Shown piece after piece: positions 21,389 through 32,004 of a DNA stretch of 64,000 nucleotides. Position 1 is the first letter of the stretch. Each line of letters begins with the position of its first letter. A program made the translations under genes and the position numbers. Origin of the DNA: Knufia peltigerae (Eukaryota > Ascomycota > Eurotiomycetes > Chaetothyriales > Trichomeriaceae). The DNA lies in NCBI GenBank assembly GCA_030247855.1, contig JAPDRN010000061.1, positions 141,880 through 205,879 of the forward strand, written 5' to 3'. The notes beneath the pieces were generated by a model. It was given only the letters and a program-made list of their open reading frames with translations. It ran no database searches and was not told the origin of the DNA.

Positions 21389-21982
21389 ATGAGCAACTAC
21401 CCAAGACGAAGCGCTCGGATATCACATCTACAAGAACAACATAGAAACAATCTTCCAGCGCCTTCATTTGCACGCGGTTTCTCACAGTCTTCAAGCACAT
21501 CGACAAGTTCGCACCCAAGTCCTGTCAGTGACGGCCTTCAAGCCGCGGAGCCGCAACACGCACAAGTATCTCAGCAGCCTCAGCACCAAATGCAATCGCT
21601 CTTCATGCCTCTCCAACAACAACAGCAGCAGCAGCAACAACAATCCTACGCCCATGCTCCTTTACCTTCGCCATCGACGGCAGAGTTGGAGCCATTTTTC
21701 GCCCGATCGCATTCTCAACCAAATCCGTACTCTTCTCAGCAATCCCACCTCAGCTTCCAGGCTCAGCAACGACAACAATCGTATCAGGGACCATCGCAAC
21801 AGAAGGAACAACCTCAGATGCATCACCAGCTACATCCACACACCAATTCCATGTCGCAAGAGCACCCCATCCACGGACAGGCACTGAATCCAGGCCAATT
21901 GCCACCTGATTTTCTTGCCGAGGCAGCCAAACGCGCCCAGATTGCCTGTCTCATGAGAGATCTGGGTGACGTCTCGCTATAG
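21389..21982 (+). CDS. Gln-rich protein with a short conserved-looking C-terminus
   Basis: A single-exon protein of 197 residues starting at 21389 (ACAAAATGAGC). It is dominated by Gln, Ser, His and Pro, with an uninterrupted Gln run (about 76-85) encoded by CAA/CAG triplets, so most of it should be disordered. Only the last 25 residues are of normal complexity (PPDFLAEAAKRAQIACLMRD). They form a probable amphipathic helix that may be the functional, conserved part. The N-terminus NYPRRSARISHLQEQH is basic. I do not recognise a family or function. The intact frame across a repeat-rich region, the good start context and the structured C-terminus argue that it is real. Confidence 0.62.
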   Translation: MSNYPRRSARISHLQEQHRNNLPAPSFARGFSQSSSTSTSSHPSPVSDGLQAAEPQHAQVSQQPQHQMQSLFMPLQQQQQQQQQQSYAHAPLPSPSTAELEPFFARSHSQPNPYSSQQSHLSFQAQQRQQSYQGPSQQKEQPQMHHQLHPHTNSMSQEHPIHGQALNPGQLPPDFLAEAAKRAQIACLMRDLGDVSL

Positions 21983-23103
21983 ACAGCAGCAGCCGCAGCC
22001 GCCGCCGAAACTCAGACCAACAGTTTTTCTTTTCGCGAGACACGGCCATGAAAACGCTAATTGTCTGCAACATACAAATTGTTGCTGGGGTCGTTTTCGG
22101 GATTGTTTGTCGAATCATGAGGCATTCATCTGATAAACAGCACGCAGTAATCTCCTCAGCCCACGACTCAAAAATCTACTCTCCGAGGGTGGAAAATTAA
22201 AACGTGACATGTCCCTGACATATGATGACACCACTCAGAGCATAATCTCTCTTTCTCCGACAGAACATCACCACACGCGAGTTGGTACCACATCTCGAGT
22301 CTACCACGCAGATGGTTGAATTTCCTACTGCAAAGGACAAGTTTTTGTCTTGCCTCCACACTCAACCACACCACAATTTTTTTTTAACTCACGCCTTTAC
22401 GACCATATACGCTTTACCTCGGGGATTTATTTTCATTCTCATCTCAGCTCATTACCTCGTCTCATAGCTTTTGTCGACATTTCTTATTTATTTCTTTATA
22501 CCCCTCCCCGACCAATCCGATGATTATGTTGCCATGTCAATGATAATAATAAGGGAACGAACGTCCGAATGTCCAGATTCAAAGCTTGTCCTTAGACCGA
22601 CCTCGTTTTATTTTAGACGGAATATACACAACAAATCGGCACCTACTTGGCTTTTTTCTTTTTGTTTGTTGCGCCTGTCAAGGGTTCTTATCATATGAGA
22701 ATGTTTGGTTCTTTGGACGTTTTGGTTTTTGGGCGATATTCACATGTTTTTTTGTTTGGACACTGGGTAGCGGGATTTCCCTCTTGGACGATGCATTGCT
22801 TCGGTGTGAAAAGATTTGGCGTTCAATTCAGAAATGACCTGGGGAAATTCTTCTTCCCCAAAGGTATGAAGTAGTCCCATATTAAGTATCAACGTATGAA
22901 GTATCAAGTTGGATTACATTACTTTCCCCTTCACGACATGACGCCACCTGATATGCGATGGTGGTGGTGGTGGTGGTGGTGGTAGTAGTAGTAGTAGTAG
23001 TTCTACAGTCGAAACCTTTCGTTTTAACATTCACCCAGGTACTATTATTTTCGTCGGGTTCTTTCATTGATTTTACACGTGCGTCACGGGGGGTTAGTAT
23101 CGT
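21983..23103. other. Noncoding between convergent genes
   Basis: The 3' flanks of the Gln-rich gene and KTI12. T-rich. It contains the GGT/AGT trinucleotide repeat annotated separately. No gene is supported. Confidence 0.5.
22959..23001. repeat. Trinucleotide repeat (GGT)n(AGT)n
   Basis: About eight GGT units followed by about six AGT units in perfect register, in the 3' flank of KTI12. Confidence 0.9.
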
Positions 23104-24791
23104 TCAGTCATCGTTCCATTCGTTCTCGAGAAATCCGACAAATCCCTTGATCACCGCCCGTCGACCCTTGACGTAACCTTGACCGTGGGCGATCCCACCT
23201 CTCTGGATCTGCGTGTATGTGCGCCTGAGTCGTTGTAGTAAAGGTTGAGACAGGGCGACCGTCGAAGGGACGTAGAGGGTCAGATTTTCGTAACCTCCGG
23301 CGGCGTCCCCGGGACCACGAGCGTCGCCGTCGGCGGTGGTAGTACCGGTGGTCGATGGGATCAAAAAGAGGTCGACATCCCCACAACAATCGACGTCTGC
23401 CACACCAGTCTCCCTGGCTCTGGCCAGGAGATGTTTGACCACTTCCATGGTGGCGTTCTCCAGGATCTGTAGGGCATCTGAACCGGTGGCTCTGGGGAGG
23501 ACGGTTGCGGCGTGTTTCTTCACCTCTTCTCCCCTTTCGTCTTGTTGTTCTGTGCGAGTCGAGTTTGCGGTCGCGGCCACCGAGTCGGCCGCGGTCCGTC
23601 GTTGCGACGGGGCCTTCTTGCTCGTGGGTTTCGCCCGAGGAGGGAACAATGCCGTCCAGATGTCGTGACTCGGCGGGGTGGAATCGGCAGAGGGGACCGT
23701 GAAGAGGGGAGTGTCCCAACGAGAAAACGGGGAAGGAGGTTCGTACCTCATGATCAAGGAGGCCAAGGTCGAAGATGAATACGGTCGGGAACCTGTGGGG
23801 GGCGGAGGGACCATGTCGGTACTCGGTGGTACCGCCAAAGGAGAAGAGGAATTTCCAGATTGTGTCGGTGCGTCTGTGTTTGTGGTCGAGTCCCCTTCCC
23901 CGGCCTTTGAGTGGTCCCGCTCCGTCCGGTCGCTGATGTACAGACTCTTGAGTGTCATGGTGTCTTGTTGGATTTGTGGTCGTGGTCGTGAGCGTTCATC
24001 GTCTTCGCCGCCGAACCCATCCATACTTGATGACCTCGATAGACTCGGATCTCCCACGATCCTGTCACCGTATATCGCCGTATGACTCTCCGGCACTAGG
24101 TCACCCATGACGGCCTCACCCTGTGCCTTGCTTCTTGTCCTTTTTGTCCCTCCGGCGTCGCCGTCGCCGTTGCCGTTGCCGTTACCCGTCCCACCATCTT
24201 CATCCTCGGCCCTCTCGTCCCGTCGTCTCCCCCATACCCTCTGACGTTCCCGGTTCCACTTCTTACACTCTTCCTCTTGAGCGGCCACGTGGACCACGCA
24301 GCACCTTGTCCCTGCGGCTTTCGCCTCGCACCACAACTGATACCTGTAACCCTTGATGTAGTTCAATCCGTCCGCGATGACGATATTGTCCCTCGACACC
24401 GCCCGCTTGATCGCCGAGAACTCGGCCGCTCGAGCCGTCTTTTCTTGGGCCGCACTGTTGTATATGTGATCCCTCACAAGTTCTGGATCGCCGCTGCTGC
24501 TGTCGTCGACTTTGGTTTGTGGTGGTGATGGAGGTGGTGGAGGTGGTGGAGGTGGTGATATATCTGCAGATGCGTGTTGTGAAGGAATTATCTGTACGGT
24601 CTTTTTCTTCTTATCATTGTTCTTCAGAGATACTGAGTCCGACGAAGCGATATAATTCTCTAGGTCGGCGGCGATCTGTTGCGCTCGGTGAGTCTTGCCT
24701 GAGCAGGGGAGGCCAGTGATGATTATGAGCTATGAAAACAAAGGATGAGCGACTAGATATACAGAGTTTGGTTTGTCACACTTACGGGCAT
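23104..24791 (-). CDS. KTI12: KTI12-like Elongator-associated P-loop protein
   Basis: Two exons. The first coding exon is only six nucleotides (24786-24791, Met-Pro). A 56-bp intron (GTAAGT ... TTTTCATAG) follows, then 23104-24729, giving 543 residues. The P-loop LIIITGLPCSGKTHRAQQ begins at residue 3, as in KTI12, which binds Elongator and tRNA and is needed for wobble-uridine modification. Further family segments are ELVRDHIYNSAAQEKTARA, IVIADGLNYIKGYRYQLWCE, the SRWDTPLF motif and the C-terminal LRRTYTQIQRGGIAHG. The protein is much longer than yeast KTI12 (313 residues). The extra length is a Pro run after residue 60 and a long acidic, Gly/Asn- and Ser-rich insert between the ATPase half and the RWD-containing half. 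Predicted cytoplasmic/nuclear. Confidence 0.93.
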
Positions 24792-25678
24792 TCTTTTTCT
24801 TCCTCCTTTATTTTCCCAAATCGAAACGAAATATGCAGATGGGATCTCGAAATTAAAAAAGAATATCACGCAGTATGATGAGTTGGAGATGAATTCGAGG
24901 CATATGAAAATTATTCCCCAAGAAAATCTCGCGGGGTAATAAATTAGGAAAACAAACAAATAGAACAAAGTACTTTAAGCATGACTTCAGGTACTTCAGG
25001 TAGGTATGCAAAGATTCTCGTAAATGGCACATAGAGTACATTCATGTACTGCCTTTGGTACTATTCCTGAAGCTATGGACCGACACCCGGAAAATATGGC
25101 CTTCGAGGCTGTTTACATCTAAGCACTTTTTGTAACAACCAACGTCAAACTGGACACTGATGGCAAAGGTTCCTTCAATTCCACAAGATCGTCCTTCCTG
25201 ATTCATACATATTCTTCCTCCACCTTTGTCCTTTTTTTTTGTTCTGGGTCGACAGTGTCCGGAATAATGTAACAAAGTCCATCGGATCCCATGGATGATA
25301 AATTTGGCCTTGATCCAGGGAAATAAATGATCCAAAGGGACACCCTGACTCGGAGGGCGTGTCCTGTCCAGGGGAATAATAATAGAGTGACTGGTACACG
25401 TGTGTGCAGCACTGATTCGTGAATCCCAAAGTCGGTTCAAACAATAGTAATCATTCACGGGCACTGAGAGACTGACTTCTGTTGCATGTTGTTTGAAAAC
25501 CCCCGGATCTTTGCAACAGGTTGGCCAGTGCTGATGACGATCATCAGAGTTGGTTTGCAATTGGCAGAACAGCAGACAAGAAAAAATCATCTCCAGATGC
25601 GCTGACGACAAAAGGTCAAAGAGATAGATTTCCGAGAAATTTGACTTCACAAACAAGACATTAAAAAACAACAACATT
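24792..25678. other. Noncoding between KTI12 and the C2H2 gene
   Basis: KTI12 promoter and 3' flank of the C2H2 gene. An open minus-strand frame (25042-25677) follows the C2H2 stop directly but has no protein-like features. It is probably 3' UTR. Confidence 0.5.
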
Positions 25679-27297
25679 TCATCCGGGATAGGCCTTGGAT
25701 CGCGAAGGCAAGCACTGAGACACGTCGGGCATGTTGGAGGGGTACTGGACCTTTTCCGGTCTCATCTGAGCAGAGTACATGACGGGCGCATTGTAGCGTG
25801 CCTGGTTGACACGACCACCATACCGGGGGCTGATGGCGGCACCGGCCATGGCTTGAGCCTTGGAGTAAGCCGACGACGCAGAGCGCTTCATCGCGGCCGA
25901 CGTGGGCGCTCCCTGGGTCTTTCTCCTCTTGTTCTGTTCGGCGCCGCGATCCTTGGTCTCCTTTTCTTCGTAGTCATGGACACGTCTCATGTGGTCACGT
26001 TGGTTCCAGCGGCGAGGGAAGCCGTTTCCCTGTTTGGCTCGGTCACAGTCCATGAATTTACACAAGAAGGGATTGAATCCGTGGTTGTGGAGTCCATGGG
26101 CTTCCCGTTCGTGCCTGAAGAGGCAGGCGTTGGATGAAAACCTGGCATCCTCGCATTCTGGCTTGTCCGTGAATCGGCATCTGTACGGCCTCAAATGGGA
26201 ATCCAAGTATTTGCTGTTACAAGTCAATATCATTAGCACAGGACCACCACCTTTGTCGCAAGTGAGTTTGGAGAGGACTCACTTGTAGATGCACTTTTGC
26301 TTGGTTGGTTTGTGCGATTTGCACTGGTGCTCCTTGACCATGGGACAGTTGAAGTATCCATCCTCGTCCGGTTTGGCATCATACAGTGGACTGTTCCTGA
26401 CCTTGGTCTTGTCTCCGGATGGATCCTCCTGGGAAGATCGGATATCCGTGGAAGAAGAGCTTCCGGAATCACTCACGGCGCCGTCACGTTCAATGGCGGA
26501 TCGGATTGGCCTTGGTTGGATCGTTATCCGCTTTGTAACACTACGTAGAGGGTGGGTTAGCATGTCGCGAGGGCCGACGTCACGGAGTGAGCTGACCTGT
26601 AGGCGTTGGGGTTCTTCGACATGGCAGAAGCCCGGTAGAGAGGAGCATCCTCGGTTGTGCGATATGGATCTTCCAAGTAGCCCTGAGTGGATACATATTG
26701 GTGGTGGAATAGTTCCTGGTGAACTTGCTCCTCGGGTGGTGGTGTCAATGGGGCGTTTGCCAACGGCATCTCCGTGGTGTAAGCATTGTTCAGTATCCCG
26801 GGGCTATACGATGACAGGTCCGATGGCACATATCCATGGTTCATAACATCCTGGGATTGAATTTGTCCTGGGTAGTGTGATGACGAGACGAGATTCATAT
26901 CCACGAAGTTGTTGCTCGACAGCGCATCATCTGTCAAGAACTCATCATATGCCGGGTCGGCATCATAACCACTGAGGCTGGAAGTCACGGAGAGAGGATA
27001 AGTGCCCGGGGCAGTCACAGAGGGGTAACTCATTGCTGAAGTCGGCGAGATCATGAAATCATCACTGTCAGGGTACCCGGAGGGTAGCACTGCATCATGT
27101 TGTCCTAAATAGCGATGGCGTATGGACACGCATGTTGAAGCCAAGGTGAAGTTGGGATTGATGAAATCATCCACGGAAGCAGAGGTGAAAGCCATGGGTT
27201 CCTGATGGGACACTCCTGGATTGTTCCTGGGTATCCGCCTTGATGATCCTTGGGTTGAGCGCAAGTGAGTTGAAGGTTGTCTGCTCCTTGCGTGCAT
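25679..27297 (-). CDS. C2H2 zinc-finger transcription factor
   Basis: Three exons, 26597-27297, 26283-26540 and 25679-26213, with introns of 56 and 69 bp. The exon sum is 1494 nt, giving 497 residues. The N-terminal two thirds is Ser/Pro/Tyr-rich and disordered, a plausible activation region (EMPLANAPLTPPPEEQ). The DNA-binding part (about residues 325-400) has two atypical C2H2 modules: YRCRFTDKPECEDARF with HEREAH, and FLCKFMDCDRAKQ with HMRRVH. The second has the CX4C...HX4H spacing seen in fungal C2H2 regulators. A basic tail (KNKRRKTQG-like) follows and may be a nuclear signal. The first finger is completed across the third splice join. The target is unknown. The upstream region has a striking array of CCTGGG words (separate entry). 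Confidence 0.85.
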
Positions 27298-28598
27298 TGT
27301 TAAACAAATCCTCTAGTGGGAGAACGATCTGTCGACACGAGACAAGTCAGTACGGGGATCATTACATGAATCAAATTTTGCTGTGTTGATGTAGGAGGCG
27401 GGGTGAGGCAACGAGTGACGGATACAGGTCCAGCCAGAGATTCGTCGATGATAGCTGTTATTGGCGGCCCTGTCGCGTCCGGTAAGAAGGTGCATATATC
27501 CTGTGATGGGTTCTAGTACGGTACAATTGTGGCCAGATTAAACAATGCCGATTTGAAACCAGATCCAGGTGTCGAGAATTTACCCAGCGAGTTCCGAGAC
27601 AAGTTTTCCGAGTTGACAATGATAGGTCAATGTGACGACGTTGTTCAGGAGAACCGGCTATGTACATGCGGTGAAAGTAAAGTCTGATGGCGACAATCAA
27701 GTCTTAGGGATGGTCGCCGACGAGATGTATTCCTGGCCATGTCCTGGATAAACAACAAACGAGATTCCTGGGCATTGGATCAGAAGCATTCAGCTTCGTT
27801 ATCATTATTGGGGAGCCATGTCGAGCATGATTCGTCTATTGACGATGTCCACTTGTCGAGGCATGACACTTGTACTGAGTCCGGCTCAGAGTCTCGTATC
27901 AAAGATTGTCGACTAAACATCATGTCCAACGCAAGAAGGTGCAAGGCGAGTAGTCCTGGGAATTTCCTGGGATTGTCCTGGGATAAGTTTGCCCGGATTC
28001 CATATGGAGTTTGTCCTGGGGATAATAAGGCCTCAAGTATGGGAATATATGCATCATTTTAGTTGCTGAGGACAACCCCACCATTCGATGAAGGTCATAC
28101 AACTCAGTGAGCAGAGCGCACCATGGTACTCTGACGAGCTGGTGGATGCTCTGTCGGCCAAGAGAAGTGTACTCTCCAAGCCGCTGGGCAAGATCCTCTG
28201 GGTTGCGAGTATGAAAAACAAGCAGACAAAAAAAAAGATTGTAGTACCTCGACGCTAATCCACGGGATTGTTTATTGCTGGTGTCGTGTTGTTGGCTGAA
28301 ATGAAAAAAAAGAGCAAGCTCCGGATCTAGTCTCCTGGGATATGGCTTCGGTGTAGAAGAAAAGAAATCAAAAACAACGCGAGCCTGGGATATAGATATG
28401 TCCGGATCCTGTGTGGATGTCCTGGGATAATAATGCTCCTGGGTATATAAGATTGTGGCCTTGTGGTGTTGACGAGGTGTTGAGAAAGTTTTGGGCAAGA
28501 GAAAAAGTTGTCGAGGTCACACTGGCGACGAGGTGCTCTTCACATCTGTATGCAAGAAGAAGGAGTAAAATTGGATTGAGGAGGGTGCTGGCCCTGGG
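27226..28598. promoter_or_regulatory. Array of CCTGGG(A/T) words upstream of the C2H2 gene
   Basis: The hexamer CCTGGG, mostly inside (T)CCTGGG(A/T), occurs in the same orientation at 27226, 27767, 27955, 27966, 27977, 28015, 28335, 28384, 28421, 28438 and 28593. Three copies at 27955-27982 are spaced exactly 11 bp apart, one helical turn. Partial copies (CCTGG) add to the set at 27732 and 27743. The array sits in the promoter or leader of the minus-strand C2H2 gene, where the sense strand reads (A/T)CCCAGG. This looks like clustered protein-binding sites, possibly for autoregulation. The factor is unknown. Confidence 0.5.
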
Positions 28599-29506
28599 AT
28601 GGGAGGTGAGCATGAATTTAAAGGAACGGGAGGGAGGGAGGGAGGGAGGTGAGCGGGAAAGGCGGTGGGAAGGAAATCCAAGGGAAGTGGGCTGAGTTTG
28701 CTCGAAAAAAGTGGGCTCAACCCAGAGTGCATGCGAGACGGCAAGGAGTTGTTGGCACGTTTGGATTGATTGAGTCCACCCAAGCCTCTCATTTCTCTCA
28801 GTCACACCGCAGGTGGGAGAGGAGGAAACAGGATCAGATGCTCAAAAACACGCAGATTGCCCCATCTGCGTGCATCAAGCTGCTGCAGAGAAGCGACTTG
28901 GATATCACAGTCACTTACCTATCACGGCCCCAAGCGGCCCCCCCCCCGGCCATGCCGCCAACGCATCTAGCTCCGACCTAGGCTTGCTGGCGACAACGAG
29001 TCAGCGTCATCGTCACATCGGTCCACCACAGTTTTGATACGTTGCTGGTACGGAGTACCATTCTGTGACTTGGGGTGGACGAGGACGTACCAGGTTGCGA
29101 TCACCAGGGGCCATAGCCATTCGTCTGGTTCTGACATGACCGCCCACGCTTCGCTTGCAACAGCTCCAACTTTGCTGCAGCTCAACCACTCACACTGTTG
29201 TGACGGTGATAGAGCACGCATGCTGCATTCTGGCAATGATTGACGTGGCAGCCTCTCGTCGCAGGATGATGCTCCTCGTGACCCGTCCTCGGTTCGTGTC
29301 GCCCATCAACTGATGGCCTCACATTAACGGGGCGCAAGGAATACGTTGTCATAATCGCGCAACGGATATTCATCACACTGCCCGCTCGGCAGAAAGTACT
29401 TTGCAAAAATCCGTTCGGATATGCGAACTGTGCATGTTGTTCTATACTGGCACAACACAGCCTCTGGCCTAAGCTGGTTGGATCAGTTGGGCCAAAAGAA
29501 GGCAAT
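28599..29506. other. Noncoding; far upstream region of the C2H2 gene
   Basis: No gene is supported. It contains a (GGGA)n tract at 28629-28650, a C-run at 28939-28947 and a TACGGAGTA word at 29049-29057. Confidence 0.5.
28629..28650. repeat. Short (GGGA)n tract
   Basis: About five GGGA units in a purine-rich stretch upstream of the C2H2 gene array. Confidence 0.8.
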
Positions 29507-29869
29507 CATCGAAAGGCACATTTGTATTATGCACGAGGCAACCTGCCTAAGATACCTACCAGGTAGAAATCACTGAAGCATTCCCCGAACCTGTTCAGTC
29601 ATTTCTCAGTGTCAATATAAGTTAAATACTGTAGTAACGGACAAAGTTCAAGTAAGTTAACAGACATTCTTGAGAACAGTGAGAACGACGAGCACCGAGA
29701 CCCAAATAAGGATAGTAATAATGACTACATAATTGGTCCCAGTCGTGTGCGTTTTGCAAAAGTATCTCCCTGGCGAATAATATTTCGGAGGTACGGATAC
29801 TCCAGTGATAGTTATCGCCTTGTGCGTAATGTAGAGGTGGATGTGCGTAGTACCTGTCGCCATCGAAAG
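29507..29869. mobile_element. Degenerate MITE copy
   Basis: The right end (29817-29861) reads CCTTGTGCGTAATG, then GAGGTGGATGTGCG, then CTGTCGCC. This matches the right terminal repeat of the element at 39979-40217. The left end keeps only the inner part (TTATGCACGAGGC). The interior shares CACTGAAGCA with the 44.5-kb copy and TCAATATAAGTTAAAT with both other copies. The nonamer CATCGAAAG flanks the unit directly at 29507-29515 and 29861-29869 and may be a target-site duplication. No transposase is encoded. Confidence 0.6.
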
Positions 29870-32004
29870 CTGGCAGTTCGAGTAACTGACATTGCTGATA
29901 CGTCTGCGCTAATAACGAGGCATTGAGACGAGGGACACATTTTGTGCTATCAATCTCATGGATACGCTTAATCAGCGCCGTCTAGAGTCCTCTCATGAAG
30001 CAACGAAGATCCAGATATCTTCACCACGTGCCGGAATAAAGGGGGACGCTTTCTATCGGTGACAGACCTCGAGGGTCAACTGAGAAGCTCACAACAGACA
30101 TACTCGGCTGACAGTTTCTCCGCCACAGGTCACGGAGTATGATCCGATAGACCGGAGCTGTAGTGGCACAAAAAGTCGTGCAACGTGGCGACCATGGACA
30201 ATTTGGCAAGCCAACCTCTGGGTGCCAAGTGCCGAATGACTCTTCGTGACTACAAAACGAGCAGGAAATCGTCCAGTGAGCCCAGCTAGCAATCTCTGGT
30301 CTCTGTTCTCCATACGTTGATCGGCATTGGTGCTGCTTCAGACTCTAACTGTACAGGCCTTGGCTTTCGCACGATCAGTACAGCGGCCGGGTCGATTCGC
30401 TTTCATTTCAGATCGACAGGCGAGTTCTCAAGCGATCGAGGCCCGTCATTGCAGGCCAGCAAGTATTGGTCACGAATAGAAAAGACTCAACAGCGTCCCA
30501 AAGAACCCTGTGCAACGTACCTGCGTAGACGAGAATTAGCAAAAAGTCATATTCAAGTTGCCAAAGAAACTCGCAGAAAAAGTTGAAGGAAGATTCAGAA
30601 TGTTTGATGATGGTAATGTTTTTCGTTCAAAGACGTATGTCTCAGTTGAACTATGCTTTAAATTTGGTGTATTCATCACATGGAGGGTTTAGATCTTGAT
30701 AGAAGTAACAGTGGACGTACCTGTTTTCCTGACATTTGGAGCCTGGACCGTCACACAAAAGAGTCATCACATAATACTTCGTACACGGGTTTGGGTGTGT
30801 GGCCAGGTTACGGCCCATGGTGAAATCCCGGCACGCATGGAATTTCCTCTTTGTGCACAACGACTTCAATTAGCATGGATATTTCCAGGGTCTTTTGGTA
30901 ACATCAGAGGAACCCCTGGAGGAGCTGGCTGAATTTATAAATGAATGATACCCAGTGTAACGTTGAAAGTCGCCATGTTGGTTGATATGGAGGAACCTGA
31001 ATCGAGAGAATTCGCAGGTTTGTGGTGCATACAAAAATGTGCCAAGGGTTGTAATGACCGCATTTAATTTCCGTACATGTTGGTGGGCAGTGCGAGTACG
31101 AATACGAGGACAAGTACGGAGTACGAGTTACCTGGCTCTACTCCGTACACGAGAAAAGATGATTCCTTCAATTTCGATTAAAGCCATTGTCAACATGGAT
31201 AACCCCGTCCGGCAAAGCAAATAATAATAACCATCACCCTGACTCGATGTCAAGGGTCAATCATGTTCCAATCTCTCTTGATTGCCAATGGTTGTTTGCT
31301 CGATGTTCCATGGAGTATCAATGAGTACTTGCAATATACTCCCTAGACAACCTAACCTTTCGATTCGAACAAATTACGGACGTGACCAGCATCTTTTCAA
31401 TCAAACATCTCCCTCTCTCTCCTCGTTACGGAGTAGCAAAAACAGTTGATCCTCTGTTTCGAACCGGCCCGGTACAATGTGTTGGGCAGCAAAAACCTTA
31501 TTATCCTCTTCCCCTTCGCCCGGAGACCCATCTACGTCTTCCTCATTCTCCGATATAACGAGGCTGGCCCGGGACAAGGCTCTGTCGATCTTCGCCTAAT
31601 CTTTTGCTACAACCAAGTGACGTCAAGCGGAAATTCTGTTTTCATTCCATTACCCAATGCAACCTTCTAGACCCGCAAAGCGAGATGGCGAGAACTGCAC
31701 AATTCATCAGACCTTCGCAGTCGAAAGCTCTCCCCCCCCCCATTTTTCTTTGTTGGTAACCACAATCCAAGAGGTAATTGCTGGGAATAATCGTTGTGTC
31801 CCCTACGGAGTTACTGTACATACCGTGATTGTATCGTCGGGGGTTTGTGGTGGTGGGACTCGCGACGAGTCGTCCTTTTCTCCTTTGTTTCTCTTTGAGA
31901 GAGCTGAGAGCTCGGGAGCTCATTCCCCCCCCCCCCCTGCTGGACATACGATTACGGAGTACAGTACTGTACACGACAGAACATTCCCGCCACCAGGGAA
32001 AACA
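29870..32004. other. Noncoding; promoter side of the permease gene
   Basis: No gene is confidently supported over 2.1 kb. TACGGAGTA words are frequent towards the permease (31113, 31140, 31427, 31804, 31953). A minus-strand frame at 30651-30869 has seven Cys in 72 codons but no start or signal peptide. Confidence 0.5.

Noticed and set aside
25042..25677. 211-codon minus-strand frame after the C2H2 stop
   Set aside because: No protein-like pattern, directly downstream of a complete gene. Likely 3' UTR.
27920..28498. 192-codon minus-strand frame across the CCTGGG array
   Set aside because: The translation carries repeated products of the hexamer and no domain. The DNA-level repeat explains it.
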